A stretch of DNA of 57,729 bases from Chitinophagaceae bacterium (GCA_025923075.1 JAICGN010000016.1:1-57729); one strand, 5' to 3'. Positions 16,537-25,892 are shown, counted from the stretch's first letter. Numbers and translations are program-made. Notes: generated by a model from the letters alone, not told the origin.

Positions 16537-17451
16537 ATGGTCAACATCACTCATAAATCAAATAGTCTCCGCAAAGCAATCGCTACGGGAATTGTTTCTG
16601 TTTCCAAACAGGAAACAATTGACGCCGTGAAAAATAAAACTGTTCCAAAGGGTGATGTATATGAATTTTCCAGAGCCGCTGGCTTATTTGCTATAAAAAA
16701 AACCAGTGACGTTATTCCTGATTGTCATCCCTTACCTGTTGAGTATGCCGCTATCACCCATCAGCTGGATGGTTTGAATATTATTGTCACTGTTGAAGTT
16801 CATACCATTTACAAAACCGGCGTAGAAGTGGAGGCCATGCATGGCGCTGCCATTACCGCTTTGACTATTTATGATATGCTGAAACCGCTGGATAAAGGTG
16901 TTGAGATTTCAACAATTAAATTGGAAACGAAGAAAGGCGGTAAAACTGATTTTAAAGAGCAGCAATCAAATGATCTTCGTTGCGCAGTTATTGTTTGTTC
17001 CGATGGAGTGGCAGCTGGAGTAAGAGAAGATAAAAGTGGTAAAACGATTGTTGAAAAATTGGAGCAACTCAAATTATTGGTTGCCCATCATGAAATTATT
17101 CCAGATGATTTTTCCACTATCCAGGAAAAAGTAAGACAACTGAGCAAAGAAGAATATGATATTGTTCTTTTCACGGGAGGCACGGGTTTATCGCCACGAG
17201 ATGTTACGCCAGATGCAATTGCTCCATTGCTCGACAGAGAGATTCCCGGCATCATGGAAGCGGCACGCAATTATGGTCAACAACGAACTCCTTATGCAAT
17301 GCTATCCCGTGGCGTTGCAGGATTTGTAAAGGACACATTGGTCATAACACTTCCGGGTTCCCCAAAAGGCGTTGCGGAAACTATTGATGCAATATTTCCT
17401 TATGTGCTTCATGTATTTCGGGTGAAGGAAGGTGTGCAACATGAAGGATAA
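16537..17451 (+). CDS. moaC: Bifunctional MoaC-MoaB (MogA-like) fusion protein
   Basis: This 304-residue protein joins two steps of cofactor synthesis. Residues 1 to about 150 are MoaC (cyclic pyranopterin monophosphate synthase), with DCHPLPVEYAAI and the signature KTGVEVEAMHGAAITALTIY. From about 157 to the end it is MoaB/MogA (molybdopterin adenylyltransferase), with VIVCSDGVAAG, LFTGGTGLSPRDVTPDAIAP and a TLPGSPKGVAE loop. The ATG at 16537 fits MoaC N-termini (MVNITHKSNSLRKA); the frame upstream is repeat DNA. MoaC-MoaB fusions are known in Bacteroidota. It completes the local set for making and adenylylating molybdopterin. Confidence 0.95.
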   Translation: MVNITHKSNSLRKAIATGIVSVSKQETIDAVKNKTVPKGDVYEFSRAAGLFAIKKTSDVIPDCHPLPVEYAAITHQLDGLNIIVTVEVHTIYKTGVEVEAMHGAAITALTIYDMLKPLDKGVEISTIKLETKKGGKTDFKEQQSNDLRCAVIVCSDGVAAGVREDKSGKTIVEKLEQLKLLVAHHEIIPDDFSTIQEKVRQLSKEEYDIVLFTGGTGLSPRDVTPDAIAPLLDREIPGIMEAARNYGQQRTPYAMLSRGVAGFVKDTLVITLPGSPKGVAETIDAIFPYVLHVFRVKEGVQHEG

Positions 17452-17654
17452 CGATCCATTATTCTTTAGTTTATTTTTCTGGCGTTACTTAAACAAAAGA
17501 ACTTTTTACAATAAAAAGTCTTTAAATTTATACAGCAATTCAACGATTCTTCCACTTGATCATCCTTTCGAACCTGCTCTATGTCTTCACAAGTTGTTTG
17601 AAAGGTTCCGTGTTTGATCACAATTCCTAATTATAAAAATGAAGGAGAAAACTT

Positions 17655-19826
17655 ATGAGTGAACAAAATACTACCAGCCGACGCAAATTTCTACAAACAA
17701 CTGCTGCAATCGGGGGCGGTCTTGTTATTGGATTTCATTTGCCCGCCTTTGCAAAACAGGTCAGGAATATCGGCGTTCCTGCTGCTGAAAATTTTGCTCC
17801 CAATGCGTTTGTCCGTATTGGCAAAGACAATATGATTACCGTTATCGTTAATCACTCGGAAATGGGACAGGGAGCCTATACTTCTTTACCAATGATCATT
17901 GCTGATGAACTGGATGCAGACTGGAACAACGTCAAATTTGAAGCAGCTCCTGTTGATCCGGTTTATAATCATCCGGGATTTGGGATGCAGGGCACTGGTG
18001 GAAGCACCAGCACCTGGGTAGAGTGGGATCGTTTTCGTAATGCCGGCGCTACCGGCCGTTACTTATTATTAGCTGCCGCAGCGCAAACATGGAACGTTGA
18101 TCCTTCTACTTTACGTACAGAAAAAGGGTTTGTGATTCATAGTCCTTCTGGTCGCAAGATTTCTTACGGAGAATTAGTGGACAAAGCAGCTACTATCACT
18201 GCTCCAAAAGAAGTGAAATTAAAAGATGCAAAGGATTATAAACTTATTGGTAAGCCTATTAAAAGACTCGATACCCCTGAGAAGATCGATGGCTCCGGTA
18301 TTTTCGGAATGGATGTAAAAATTCCAGGAGTATTAACGGCAGTAATTGCAAGGGCTCCGGTATTTGGAGGTAAAGTAAAAAGTTTTAATGGGGATAAAGC
18401 AAAGGCAATCCCGGGTGTAAAAGAAGTTGTACAGATCGATCGTGGCATTGCAGTCGTGGCAAATGGTTTCTGGCCGGCAAAACTTGGTCGTGATGCATTG
18501 GAAATGGTTTGGGATGAAGGACCACTTTCAACACTTGATACAAAAGCACAAACAAAACAATACGCCGATCTTGCCAAACAAACTGGTGCTGTTGCAAAAA
18601 AAGAAGGTGATGTATCAACTGCAAAAGATAAAGCGGTGAAAAAATTTGATGTGGTTTATGACTTGCCCTACCTGGCCCATGCACCGATGGAACCGCTCAA
18701 TTGTGTAGCCGATGTAAAAGCAGACAGTTGCGAAATATGGGTGGGTACACAGTTTCAAACTGTGGATGCAATGACAGCAGCAGGTATTACAGGATTAAAA
18801 CCAAATCAGGTCAAACTTCATACAACATTGCTTGGTGGTGGCTTTGGTCGTCGTGCAGTATTGGATGCGCATTTTGTAAGTGAAGCAGTGCAGGTATCAA
18901 AAGCAATAAAGTCGCCGGTGAAAGTGGTATGGACAAGAGAGGATGATATTCGGGGTGGCTATTATCGCCCAAGGGCATATCATACTATTAGTGCAGGACT
19001 TGATGCCGCAGGAAAACCGTTGTATTGGGAACACAATATCGTTTGTCAATCCTTTGCAGTCGGAACTCCACTCGAAGCAATGATGGTACAAAATGGAGTA
19101 GATGGAACGGCGGTAGAAGGCGCATCTGAGATCCCTTATCATGTTCCAAATAAACACGTGGAATGGAATATGGCGCCAAACGGAGTACCTACACTTTGGT
19201 GGCGTTCGGTAGGAAGTTCACACACTGCATTTGTAGTGGAGGGCTTTATTGATGAGTTAGCAAAAGCAGCCGGGAAAGATCCGTTTGAGTATCGTCGCAT
19301 GCTGATGGATAAGCATCCGCGTCAGAAAAAAGTATTGGAATATGTAGCAACAAAAGCCGGTTGGAAAAACCCGCTGCCGGCGGGAAGAGGAAAAGGGATT
19401 GCTGTGCATGAATCATTCGGCAGCGTGGTGGCAATGGTAGCTGAAGTTTCGATCGCAAAAAATAATTTAAAAGTACATAAGGTTACAGTTGCTGTTGATT
19501 GCGGGCAGGTAGTAAATCCAGATACGATCAAAGCACAAATGGAGGGTTGTGTTGTCTTTGGCCTTACTGCTGCGCTTTATGGTGAAATAAGTTTTGAGAA
19601 TGGCAAAGTGAAGCAACGAAATTTTCATGATTACAAAATGCTTCGCATGAATGAGATGCCCCTGGTGGATGTGCATATCATGGATAGTAAAGAAAAAATG
19701 GGTGGTGTTGGAGAGCCGGGTGTTCCTCCCGTTGCACCCGCCGTGATGAATGCACTCTTTACGCTGACAGGAAAAAGGGTGAGAAACTTGCCACTTCAAC
19801 CCGAGGATCTAAAAAGGAAAGTATAA
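17655..19826 (+). CDS. iorB: Tat-exported molybdopterin-binding large subunit, IorB type
   Basis: The 723-residue large subunit belongs to the isoquinoline 1-oxidoreductase-like branch of the xanthine dehydrogenase family. A Tat signal (SRRKFLQTTAAIGGGLVIG) is at residues 8-26. Molybdenum cofactor segments include NHSEMGQGAYTSLPMI, GTGGSTSTW, LLGGGFGRRA, WWRSVGSSHTAFVVEGFIDE and the active-site GGVGEPGVPPVAPAV with the catalytic Glu. The mature enzyme should act in the periplasm on aldehydes or N-heterocycles; the substrate is unknown. The small subunit and a two-CxxCH cytochrome follow on the same strand, forming a probable complex. Confidence 0.95.
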   Translation: MSEQNTTSRRKFLQTTAAIGGGLVIGFHLPAFAKQVRNIGVPAAENFAPNAFVRIGKDNMITVIVNHSEMGQGAYTSLPMIIADELDADWNNVKFEAAPVDPVYNHPGFGMQGTGGSTSTWVEWDRFRNAGATGRYLLLAAAAQTWNVDPSTLRTEKGFVIHSPSGRKISYGELVDKAATITAPKEVKLKDAKDYKLIGKPIKRLDTPEKIDGSGIFGMDVKIPGVLTAVIARAPVFGGKVKSFNGDKAKAIPGVKEVVQIDRGIAVVANGFWPAKLGRDALEMVWDEGPLSTLDTKAQTKQYADLAKQTGAVAKKEGDVSTAKDKAVKKFDVVYDLPYLAHAPMEPLNCVADVKADSCEIWVGTQFQTVDAMTAAGITGLKPNQVKLHTTLLGGGFGRRAVLDAHFVSEAVQVSKAIKSPVKVVWTREDDIRGGYYRPRAYHTISAGLDAAGKPLYWEHNIVCQSFAVGTPLEAMMVQNGVDGTAVEGASEIPYHVPNKHVEWNMAPNGVPTLWWRSVGSSHTAFVVEGFIDELAKAAGKDPFEYRRMLMDKHPRQKKVLEYVATKAGWKNPLPAGRGKGIAVHESFGSVVAMVAEVSIAKNNLKVHKVTVAVDCGQVVNPDTIKAQMEGCVVFGLTAALYGEISFENGKVKQRNFHDYKMLRMNEMPLVDVHIMDSKEKMGGVGEPGVPPVAPAVMNALFTLTGKRVRNLPLQPEDLKRKV

Positions 19827-20017
19827 TTTTTTTATGAGACTAAACGGGGACATTAACCAATGTGTGAGTTTGAAGTCGTGGTGTCCGTTGTGATTCGTTA
19901 CGTTCTTTGTGGTCCGATGCTTTTTTTAACACAAAGTGCACAAAGTAAACACGAAGTACACAACGAAATTGACGGAGGGTAATATCGAATCATTAAAAAC
20001 AGTAAAAGAAATTCGCT
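19827..20017. repeat. Intergenic block with tcgtggtgtccgttgtg and acacaaagt words
   Basis: The 191-base gap between iorB and iorA has no gene. It contains words of the accacggag repeat family (gtcgtggtgtccgttgtg, aacacaaagtgcacaaagta). A gap this wide between paired subunits of one enzyme suggests insertion of repeat DNA. Confidence 0.55.
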
Positions 20018-20473
20018 ATGATAAATTTAAAAGTAAACGGTAAAAGCTATAATGTCGATGTAGATCCTTCAACACCTATCTTATGGGTATTGCGGGATGC
20101 GCTTGAACTTACAGGTACAAAGTTTGGTTGTGGCATGGCGCAGTGCGGCGCCTGCACCGTTCATTTGAATGGCGACGCCATTCGCTCATGTATTACACCT
20201 GTTGCAAGAGCAGCAGGGCAAGAAATAAAAACTATTGAAGCATTATCTGAGGATGCCATCGGCAAGCGTTTGCAAAAAGCATGGATCGAAGAAGATGTTC
20301 CGCAATGCGGCTATTGCCAGAGCGGACAACTGATGGCTGCAGCGGTATTGCTTAAAGAAAAACCTTACCCAACAGATAATGATATTGATCTTGGCATGTC
20401 GGGTAATATTTGTCGGTGTGGTACCTATCAGCGCGTACGTAAAGCGATTCACAGAGCTGCAGCAATGAAATAA
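20018..20473 (+). CDS. iorA: (2Fe-2S)-binding small subunit of IorAB-type hydroxylase
   Basis: This 151-residue iron-sulfur subunit partners the preceding large subunit. Clusters are Cys38, Cys43, Cys46, Cys58 ([11 protein letters not shown]) and Cys97, Cys100, Cys132, Cys134 ([18 protein letters not shown]). It has no signal peptide of its own; IorA proteins are thought to be carried out by the Tat signal of the large subunit. It resembles the IorA at 116-589 closely, so the window contains two paralogous IorAB systems, with opposite gene order (large-small here, small-large at the left edge). Confidence 0.95.
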   Translation: MINLKVNGKSYNVDVDPSTPILWVLRDALELTGTKFGCGMAQCGACTVHLNGDAIRSCITPVARAAGQEIKTIEALSEDAIGKRLQKAWIEEDVPQCGYCQSGQLMAAAVLLKEKPYPTDNDIDLGMSGNICRCGTYQRVRKAIHRAAAMK

Positions 20474-20502
20474 GTTTGGACAACCTTTAAAGAAACTTCA
20501 TT

Positions 20503-21192
20503 ATGAAAAATACAACCGCTAATAGGTTATTTAGCATGAAAAAGACAATATATGTTGTATTAGTACTTGGATTTGTTACGGCTGTTGCAGCCCCGGTTAA
20601 TAGTGGTAATAAAATTATTCAGCCTCCCATCCAAGCAACTGCCATAAATGCAAAGATCATTAACCCCATAGTTGATAAAGAAAAAATACAGGCTGATAAG
20701 ATCAGGGAAAAGGAATCAGCAGAAGCTTTTAAAGAAGCATACAAAGTTCTTATGCATCCCAGGTGTATGAATTGTCATCCTTCCGGTGATGCACCTCTGC
20801 AAGGCGACGATAGTCATATTCATGCTCAAAATGTAACAAGAGGTAAAGATGGTAAAGGTGTGTATGCCATGAAATGTTCCAATTGTCATCAAAAAGAAAA
20901 TGTTGCTGGGTTAAATATGCCGCCCGGTGATCCTAACTGGCATTTGCCACCTGCAAATATGAAAATGGTATTCCAGGGAAGAACTCCTGCACAGCTAGCG
21001 GCCCAGCTTAAAGATCCAAAACAAACTGGTAAAACATTACAGCAAATGCTCAAGCATGTTGAAGAAGATCAATTGGTAATTAATAGCGGATGGAATCCGG
21101 GTGAGGGCAGAACCACACCACCGCTTAGTCATGCAGAATTTGCCGCAAAATTCAGAGAGTGGATTGAGAAGGGCGCTGTTATTCCAAAATGA
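20503..21192 (+). CDS. Secreted two-CxxCH cytochrome, probable electron acceptor of IorAB
   Basis: The 229-residue protein has an N-terminal signal ([19 protein letters not shown] from Met12) and two heme c motifs, CMNCH at 88-92 and CSNCH at 125-129. Candidate axial methionines lie in [10 protein letters not shown] and NMKMVF. Homologues in Bacteroidota are often named isoquinoline 1-oxidoreductase subunit because they follow iorBA. Starting 29 bases after iorA, it most likely takes electrons from the IorA clusters in the periplasm. Either Met1 (20503) or Met12 (20536) could be the start; Met12 gives the more typical signal peptide. Confidence 0.87.
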   Translation: MKNTTANRLFSMKKTIYVVLVLGFVTAVAAPVNSGNKIIQPPIQATAINAKIINPIVDKEKIQADKIREKESAEAFKEAYKVLMHPRCMNCHPSGDAPLQGDDSHIHAQNVTRGKDGKGVYAMKCSNCHQKENVAGLNMPPGDPNWHLPPANMKMVFQGRTPAQLAAQLKDPKQTGKTLQQMLKHVEEDQLVINSGWNPGEGRTTPPLSHAEFAAKFREWIEKGAVIPK

Positions 21193-21206
21193 TCATGTGA
21201 CCGTCT

Positions 21207-22259
21207 TTAGAGTACGCCGAATATTTTGTTTTTTAATTTCCCCATCCTATAACCACAGGTAAGACTTATGCCACGATTATGAATTGACATTTTAGAATTC
21301 ATAAAATGATAACTGTTGTTGTTATAAACTGCGTTTACATGAAAATAAAAATGCTGGCCGTTATATCCGCCATTCAGCACCAGCTGATAATTAGCAATAA
21401 GTTTTAATGACTGGCCTTCTTTTGGTTTTATATTTTTTTGAATTGCCGGCCCCATGAATATCCCGGGATTGATGCTCCATTCACCATCATTAAAAACAAA
21501 GTTGTAAGTATATCCCCCGCTTACCAGCAAATTGACGGAAGTCGGTTTTTTGCTGATTTCAGTGAGAAATACACTATCTGGTTCTTCGTATTCACTGGCT
21601 CCTCCCTTTAAAGTAAAACGTTGAAAGAAAGGTGACACTATCGCCATAAAACTACCAGCACTTTTGGCCTGCAATAGCGAATAATTTCTTGCCGCATTCA
21701 AAGAAAATTTTTCTGCATTGAAGATATAGGTGATCCGGGTAAAGTAGCTTCTGTAATTTAGCTCATCATAATACTCATATTCCCGTTGTCGCCTGTTGAC
21801 CTGCAGTATCAGTCCGCGGTATTTGTCTGTGCCCGCTTCGAATAGAAATTTTTCATGGGTTTTGCGAAGATGAAGACTGACCGCTTTGATAGAAGTGCTC
21901 TGCTTCGCAACAGAAGTATTGGGAATATTCTTTGAAAAACCAATTGATAGCCAATTATAATCAATTGTAAAACCAGTATAAGCGCTGGTATTGGCAAACA
22001 ATTTATGCTGACTGACAAAATTATCGTTGGCTAATTCGCGGAAACGGAAAGAGGTTTTTGTCACACCGGTGTAGACCTCAACATCATTTTCTTTTTCAAA
22101 ACGTTTTATATACGAACTGTCAATAACAAATTGTGCATTAACGGAACAAAATGAAATTATACCAATAATGGAAAATAGGAGGTAAGAAAATGAGTACCTT
22201 TTACCTCCCGGAATCAAGATTTCTTTAAATATATTTTTTTGACAATAAACAGCCGGCAC
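21207..22259 (-). CDS. DUF4421 family outer-membrane-like protein
   Basis: The 350-residue protein has a hydrophobic N-terminal signal (FSYLLFSIIGIISFCSVNAQ, about residues 23-42) and then alternating short beta strands rich in Tyr and Asn, with SYFTRITYIFNAEKFS and GYTYNFVFNDGEWSINPG segments. This matches DUF4421, a Bacteroidota family that looks like a small outer-membrane barrel; no function is known to me. It converges with the cytochrome gene, 14 bases apart. The long stretch before the signal suggests the true start may be downstream of Met1, although no other Met lies between them. Confidence 0.82.
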   Translation of the reverse strand: MPAVYCQKNIFKEILIPGGKRYSFSYLLFSIIGIISFCSVNAQFVIDSSYIKRFEKENDVEVYTGVTKTSFRFRELANDNFVSQHKLFANTSAYTGFTIDYNWLSIGFSKNIPNTSVAKQSTSIKAVSLHLRKTHEKFLFEAGTDKYRGLILQVNRRQREYEYYDELNYRSYFTRITYIFNAEKFSLNAARNYSLLQAKSAGSFMAIVSPFFQRFTLKGGASEYEEPDSVFLTEISKKPTSVNLLVSGGYTYNFVFNDGEWSINPGIFMGPAIQKNIKPKEGQSLKLIANYQLVLNGGYNGQHFYFHVNAVYNNNSYHFMNSKMSIHNRGISLTCGYRMGKLKNKIFGVL

Positions 22260-22735
22260 GAAAAATGGTTTTTTCTTTGATTTGGATATTTTAACAACCT
22301 CTTATCAATTGAAAAATAGTCTACTACCTTGTTTTATCTAACGCTATATCCCGATTTTTATTAAAACATTTCTCAAAAAATTTATTTATTTGTTTTCAAT
22401 TCTGGTGATCACGCAAGCTTTCAAATTTTCCGTCATCTCAGCATCGTTAAGATGGATTTAATTTCGGTTTGTTTGTACCCCGCAAGTTGCACAGTGGGGA
22501 TTAAACTGCCTGTTTACGGTAAATTCTTTTGGGCAAAAAAATTCGTCAAGCGTCAAATAAGAACCCCGACATCCGTTTAAGTGAGTTGAAAAACAAACTC
22601 TTACTTGACTTATATATGATGGTACAACGTTTGTTAGAGGGAAATAAGTAGAAACCCTTCCATAAACTCCAACCAGAGAATTTGTTCAGAAGTTTTATTA
22701 CTCCTGGGAAAGCCAGTATTTAAAAATCATTTTAT
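22260..22735. other. 476-base divergent intergenic region
   Basis: The region separates the divergent DUF4421 and FAD-Rieske genes and must hold both promoters. It is AT-rich, with no palindromic repeats of the kinds seen in the left part. It includes a possible 40-codon plus-strand frame at 22529-22651, listed separately. I saw no clear TAnnTTTG box. Confidence 0.6.
22529..22651 (+). CDS. Possible small protein of 40 residues
   Basis: A short frame begins with TTG at 22529 (a stop lies just upstream in frame) and ends with TAG at 22649-22651. It contains ASNKNPDIRLSELKNKLLLD and LYMMVQRLLEGNK, a charged, amphipathic-helix composition unlike random AT-rich translation. It ends 84 bases before the FAD-Rieske gene on the same strand. 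It may be a small protein of the same operon or a remnant of a larger gene. I do not recognise a family, and there is no ATG start except an internal one at 22616. Confidence 0.3.
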   Translation: MGKKIRQASNKNPDIRLSELKNKLLLDLYMMVQRLLEGNK

Positions 22736-24319
22736 ATGGACCCCACAAAAAAAGAAGCGATCACTTCCGGTGAAAATCTTTCTTACTGGATAGATTCTTT
22801 TCCGCAATTGTCCTTTGACACGCTAAAAAATGATATTGATACAGATGTTTTGATAATTGGCGCAGGTATCGCCGGTCTCACCACCGCTTATTGTCTTGCA
22901 TTGTCGGGAAGAAAAGTAGTAGTAATAGAAGATGGTTTGATCGCAAGTGGTGAAAGCGGCAGAACAACAGCACATTTGACCCACGCTTTAGACGACCGCT
23001 ATTATACTTTGCAAAAATTATTTGGAGATGAAAAAGCAAAACTCGCAGCGCAAAGTCACACGGCTGCTATTGACTGGATTGAAGAAACAATTCATAGGGA
23101 AAATATTGACTGTGATTTTACAAGATTAGATGGCTATTTATTTCTTCATCCCACAGATAATAAAGAATCCTTACAACAAGAACTGGAAGCGACTCATAAG
23201 GCAGGCCTTCAAACCGAATTATTGTCTTCCATTCCCGGTATTGAAAATGAGAATGGGAAATGCATTCATTTTCCACGGCAGGCACAATTTCATATTATGA
23301 AATACCTGAATGGCCTTGCCAGGGCGATTGAAAGAAAAGGGGTAAGAATTTTTACAAATACCCATGCTGAAAGTATAAAAGAGAAAGTTGTTATTGCAAA
23401 TGGCCATACTATAAATGCATTCAATATTGTGGTAGCGACAAATACGCCGGTGAATGACATTGTTACTATGCACACAAAACAATTTCCCTATCGTTCTTAT
23501 GTGATTGCTGCTACAATTGCCAAAGACACAATCACGCCCGCGCTGTGGTGGGATACCGGCGACCAGGATTCCAAATGGGTCACTCATCCATATCATTATG
23601 TGCGCTTGCAAACTTACAATGACAAATATGATCTGTTGATGTCCGGTGGTGAAGATCATAAAACCGGACAAGCAGATAGAGAAGATATTCCTGAAGAAGA
23701 ACGATATAAAAGATTAATTGAATGGACCCGTAAACGTTTTCCGGCTATAAAAGATATTGTTTATAAATGGTCAGGACAGGTATTAGAACCGCTCGATTCG
23801 CTTGCTTTTATTGGAAAAAACCCGGGGAATGAAAATATTTATATTATAACCGGTGATTCAGGAAATGGCATGACGCATGGAACGATCGGCGGTTTGCTTA
23901 TTGCTGATCTTATCAATGCAAAAGAAAACCCCTGGGCTGAAATTTATAAACCAACCCGGATTCCGTTAAAACTAGCAGGAACATATATAAAAGAAGCATT
24001 GAGTATGGCCGCACAATACGGCGACTGGATTGCAAAAGGAGATATTGAATCAATCGACAAATTAGAAAATAATGAAGGCGCCATTATAACGTCAGGGGTA
24101 AGAAAACTGGCTGCATATAAAGATGAATGGGGTGAGCTTTTTGTTTTCAGCGCCACCTGTCCGCATCTCGGTTGTGTTGTTCAATGGAATGCCGATGAAA
24201 AAACTTTTGATTGTCCCTGTCATGGTTCCAGGTTTTCAAAGCAAGGAAAAGTAATTAATGGCCCGGCTAATACAGATCTAAAAATTATTGAAGTAAAAGC
24301 TGTGGCGCAAAATCCATAG
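22736..24319 (+). CDS. FAD-dependent oxidoreductase with C-terminal Rieske domain
   Basis: The 527-residue protein is a DAO-fold flavoprotein (dinucleotide site GAGIAGLTTAYCLALSG from residue 42; RTTAHLTHALDDRYY near 76-90; GDSGNGMTHGTIGG near the flavin) fused to a Rieske [2Fe-2S] domain. The Rieske ligands are Cys475 and His477 (CPHLGC) and Cys493 and His496 (CPCHGS), with the extra Cys480 and Cys495 that form the disulfide of cytochrome-bc-type Rieske domains. The same architecture occurs in Bacillus YhfW, whose substrate is unknown. There is no signal peptide, so it should be cytoplasmic. Two genes follow on the same strand with gaps of about 55 bases. Confidence 0.92.
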   Translation: MDPTKKEAITSGENLSYWIDSFPQLSFDTLKNDIDTDVLIIGAGIAGLTTAYCLALSGRKVVVIEDGLIASGESGRTTAHLTHALDDRYYTLQKLFGDEKAKLAAQSHTAAIDWIEETIHRENIDCDFTRLDGYLFLHPTDNKESLQQELEATHKAGLQTELLSSIPGIENENGKCIHFPRQAQFHIMKYLNGLARAIERKGVRIFTNTHAESIKEKVVIANGHTINAFNIVVATNTPVNDIVTMHTKQFPYRSYVIAATIAKDTITPALWWDTGDQDSKWVTHPYHYVRLQTYNDKYDLLMSGGEDHKTGQADREDIPEEERYKRLIEWTRKRFPAIKDIVYKWSGQVLEPLDSLAFIGKNPGNENIYIITGDSGNGMTHGTIGGLLIADLINAKENPWAEIYKPTRIPLKLAGTYIKEALSMAAQYGDWIAKGDIESIDKLENNEGAIITSGVRKLAAYKDEWGELFVFSATCPHLGCVVQWNADEKTFDCPCHGSRFSKQGKVINGPANTDLKIIEVKAVAQNP

Positions 24320-24374
24320 CATTTTTTAGTTCTTAACTCGATTTTATTTCTTAAAAAACATTAATCTCAACGAA

Positions 24375-25892
24375 ATGAAAAAGATTTTTACATCCGCAAT
24401 GTTGGCGATTGGAATACTCGTGACTACTAGCAATACCGTTTATGCAGAACAAAATAAAAAACCTTCTGCCTGTGACCTGAAATCAGATATGCGTAAGTTA
24501 TGGGAAGATCATATTATCTGGACCCGCAATGTCATCTTTAATATTATAGATGAGCTCCCCGGAACTACAGAGGCAGTTACTCGCTTACTGCAAAACCAGG
24601 TTGACATTGGAAATGCAATCAAACCCTATTATGGTGAAAGTGCCGGTAATCAACTATCAGCATTACTGCATGATCATATCACTATTGCCGCTGAGCTGCT
24701 CACTGCATTGAAAGATGATAATACAGCACCCTTTGGTGATACACCGGCTTTTACTACAGCCTATGCTGCGTGGGTTGCCAATGCAGATGCAATCGCTGCA
24801 CTGTTAAGTTCGGTAAATCCAAATTGGCCTTTGGCAGAAATGACAGCAATGATGCATGAACATCTTGAAGCGACTGGTGCGGAAGCATTGGCCAGGAAAA
24901 ATGCTAATTATGCTGCCGATGTTACTGCATTTGAAAATGTACATATTCAGATACTGGCAATGGCCGATATGCTGACTGAAGGTATTGTAAAGCAGTTTCC
25001 GAATATGTTTAGCGGCTGTGCATTAAAGGAATTCAAAAAAACTACAGCTTGTGATTTGAAGTCAGCCATGCGTAAGTTGTGGGAGGATCATATCATCTGG
25101 ACACGCAATGTCATTTTCAATGTTATCGATGATCTTCCTGGTACAACCGAAGCGGTAAATCGTTTATTGCAAAACCAGGTGGATATCGGCAATGCTATTA
25201 AGCCCTATTATGGAAACGATGCAGGCAACCAGCTAACTGCATTATTGCATGATCATATTACTATTGCCGCCGATCTGCTCACAGCATTGAAAAATGACAA
25301 TACACCGCCATTTGGTGATACACCGGATTTCACTACAGCCTATGCTGCATGGGTTGCCAATGCAGATGCGATCGCTGCACTTTTAAGCTCTGTAAATCCT
25401 AACTGGCCTTTGGAGGAAATGAAAATGATGATGCATCAGCATCTTGAAAAAACCGGCGCAGAGGCATTGGCAAGAAAAAATGCAAACTATGCTGCTGATG
25501 TAACTGCTTTTGATGATGTACATATCCAGATACTGGCCATGGCTGATATGCTTACCGATGGGATTGTAAAACAATTTCCCAACATGTTTGGTGGTTGCAG
25601 GGAAACACATTCCCATGAAGCAAGGACGTCAAATACTGTCGTTGTGTTGAGACAAAATGCACCAAATCCATTTAATGACAGAACAGTTATTTCTTATTTC
25701 ATCCCGGAAAATATTGAAAAAGCACAAATCCTGATCTATGATGCAATGGGAGTAATGATAAAAAAATTTGATATCACGACAAGAGGTGAGGGCAGCATCA
25801 CATTTTATCCTCCTGCATTGAGTAAGGGCGTACTTACTTATAGCATTTTTGCAGACGGTAAACTAATTAGTACTAAAAAAATGATTCGCTGA
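24375..25892 (+). CDS. Exported protein with two near-identical helical domains and a type IX sorting tail
   Basis: The 505-residue protein has a signal peptide (residues 1-25, ending VYAEQ). Two copies of a 181-residue all-alpha domain follow (about 33-213 and 227-407), differing at 19 positions by my count, while their DNA differs more, mostly silently. A C-terminal sorting domain of about 75 residues (QNAPNPFNDRTVISYFIPEN to the end) marks type IX secretion. Each domain has acid-His pairs on separate helices: EDHIIWTR, LLHDHITIAA, MMHEHLE (QHLE in copy 2) and NVHIQILAMAD. It resembles single-domain Firmicutes proteins often misnamed acetylglutamate kinase. The function is unknown; a metal-binding helical bundle is my inference. 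Confidence 0.85.
   Translation: MKKIFTSAMLAIGILVTTSNTVYAEQNKKPSACDLKSDMRKLWEDHIIWTRNVIFNIIDELPGTTEAVTRLLQNQVDIGNAIKPYYGESAGNQLSALLHDHITIAAELLTALKDDNTAPFGDTPAFTTAYAAWVANADAIAALLSSVNPNWPLAEMTAMMHEHLEATGAEALARKNANYAADVTAFENVHIQILAMADMLTEGIVKQFPNMFSGCALKEFKKTTACDLKSAMRKLWEDHIIWTRNVIFNVIDDLPGTTEAVNRLLQNQVDIGNAIKPYYGNDAGNQLTALLHDHITIAADLLTALKNDNTPPFGDTPDFTTAYAAWVANADAIAALLSSVNPNWPLEEMKMMMHQHLEKTGAEALARKNANYAADVTAFDDVHIQILAMADMLTDGIVKQFPNMFGGCRETHSHEARTSNTVVVLRQNAPNPFNDRTVISYFIPENIEKAQILIYDAMGVMIKKFDITTRGEGSITFYPPALSKGVLTYSIFADGKLISTKKMIR

Noticed and set aside
17432-17617. 61-codon plus-strand frame after moaC-moaB
   Set aside because: It overlaps the end of moaC-moaB and then continues in AT-rich DNA with no coding character.
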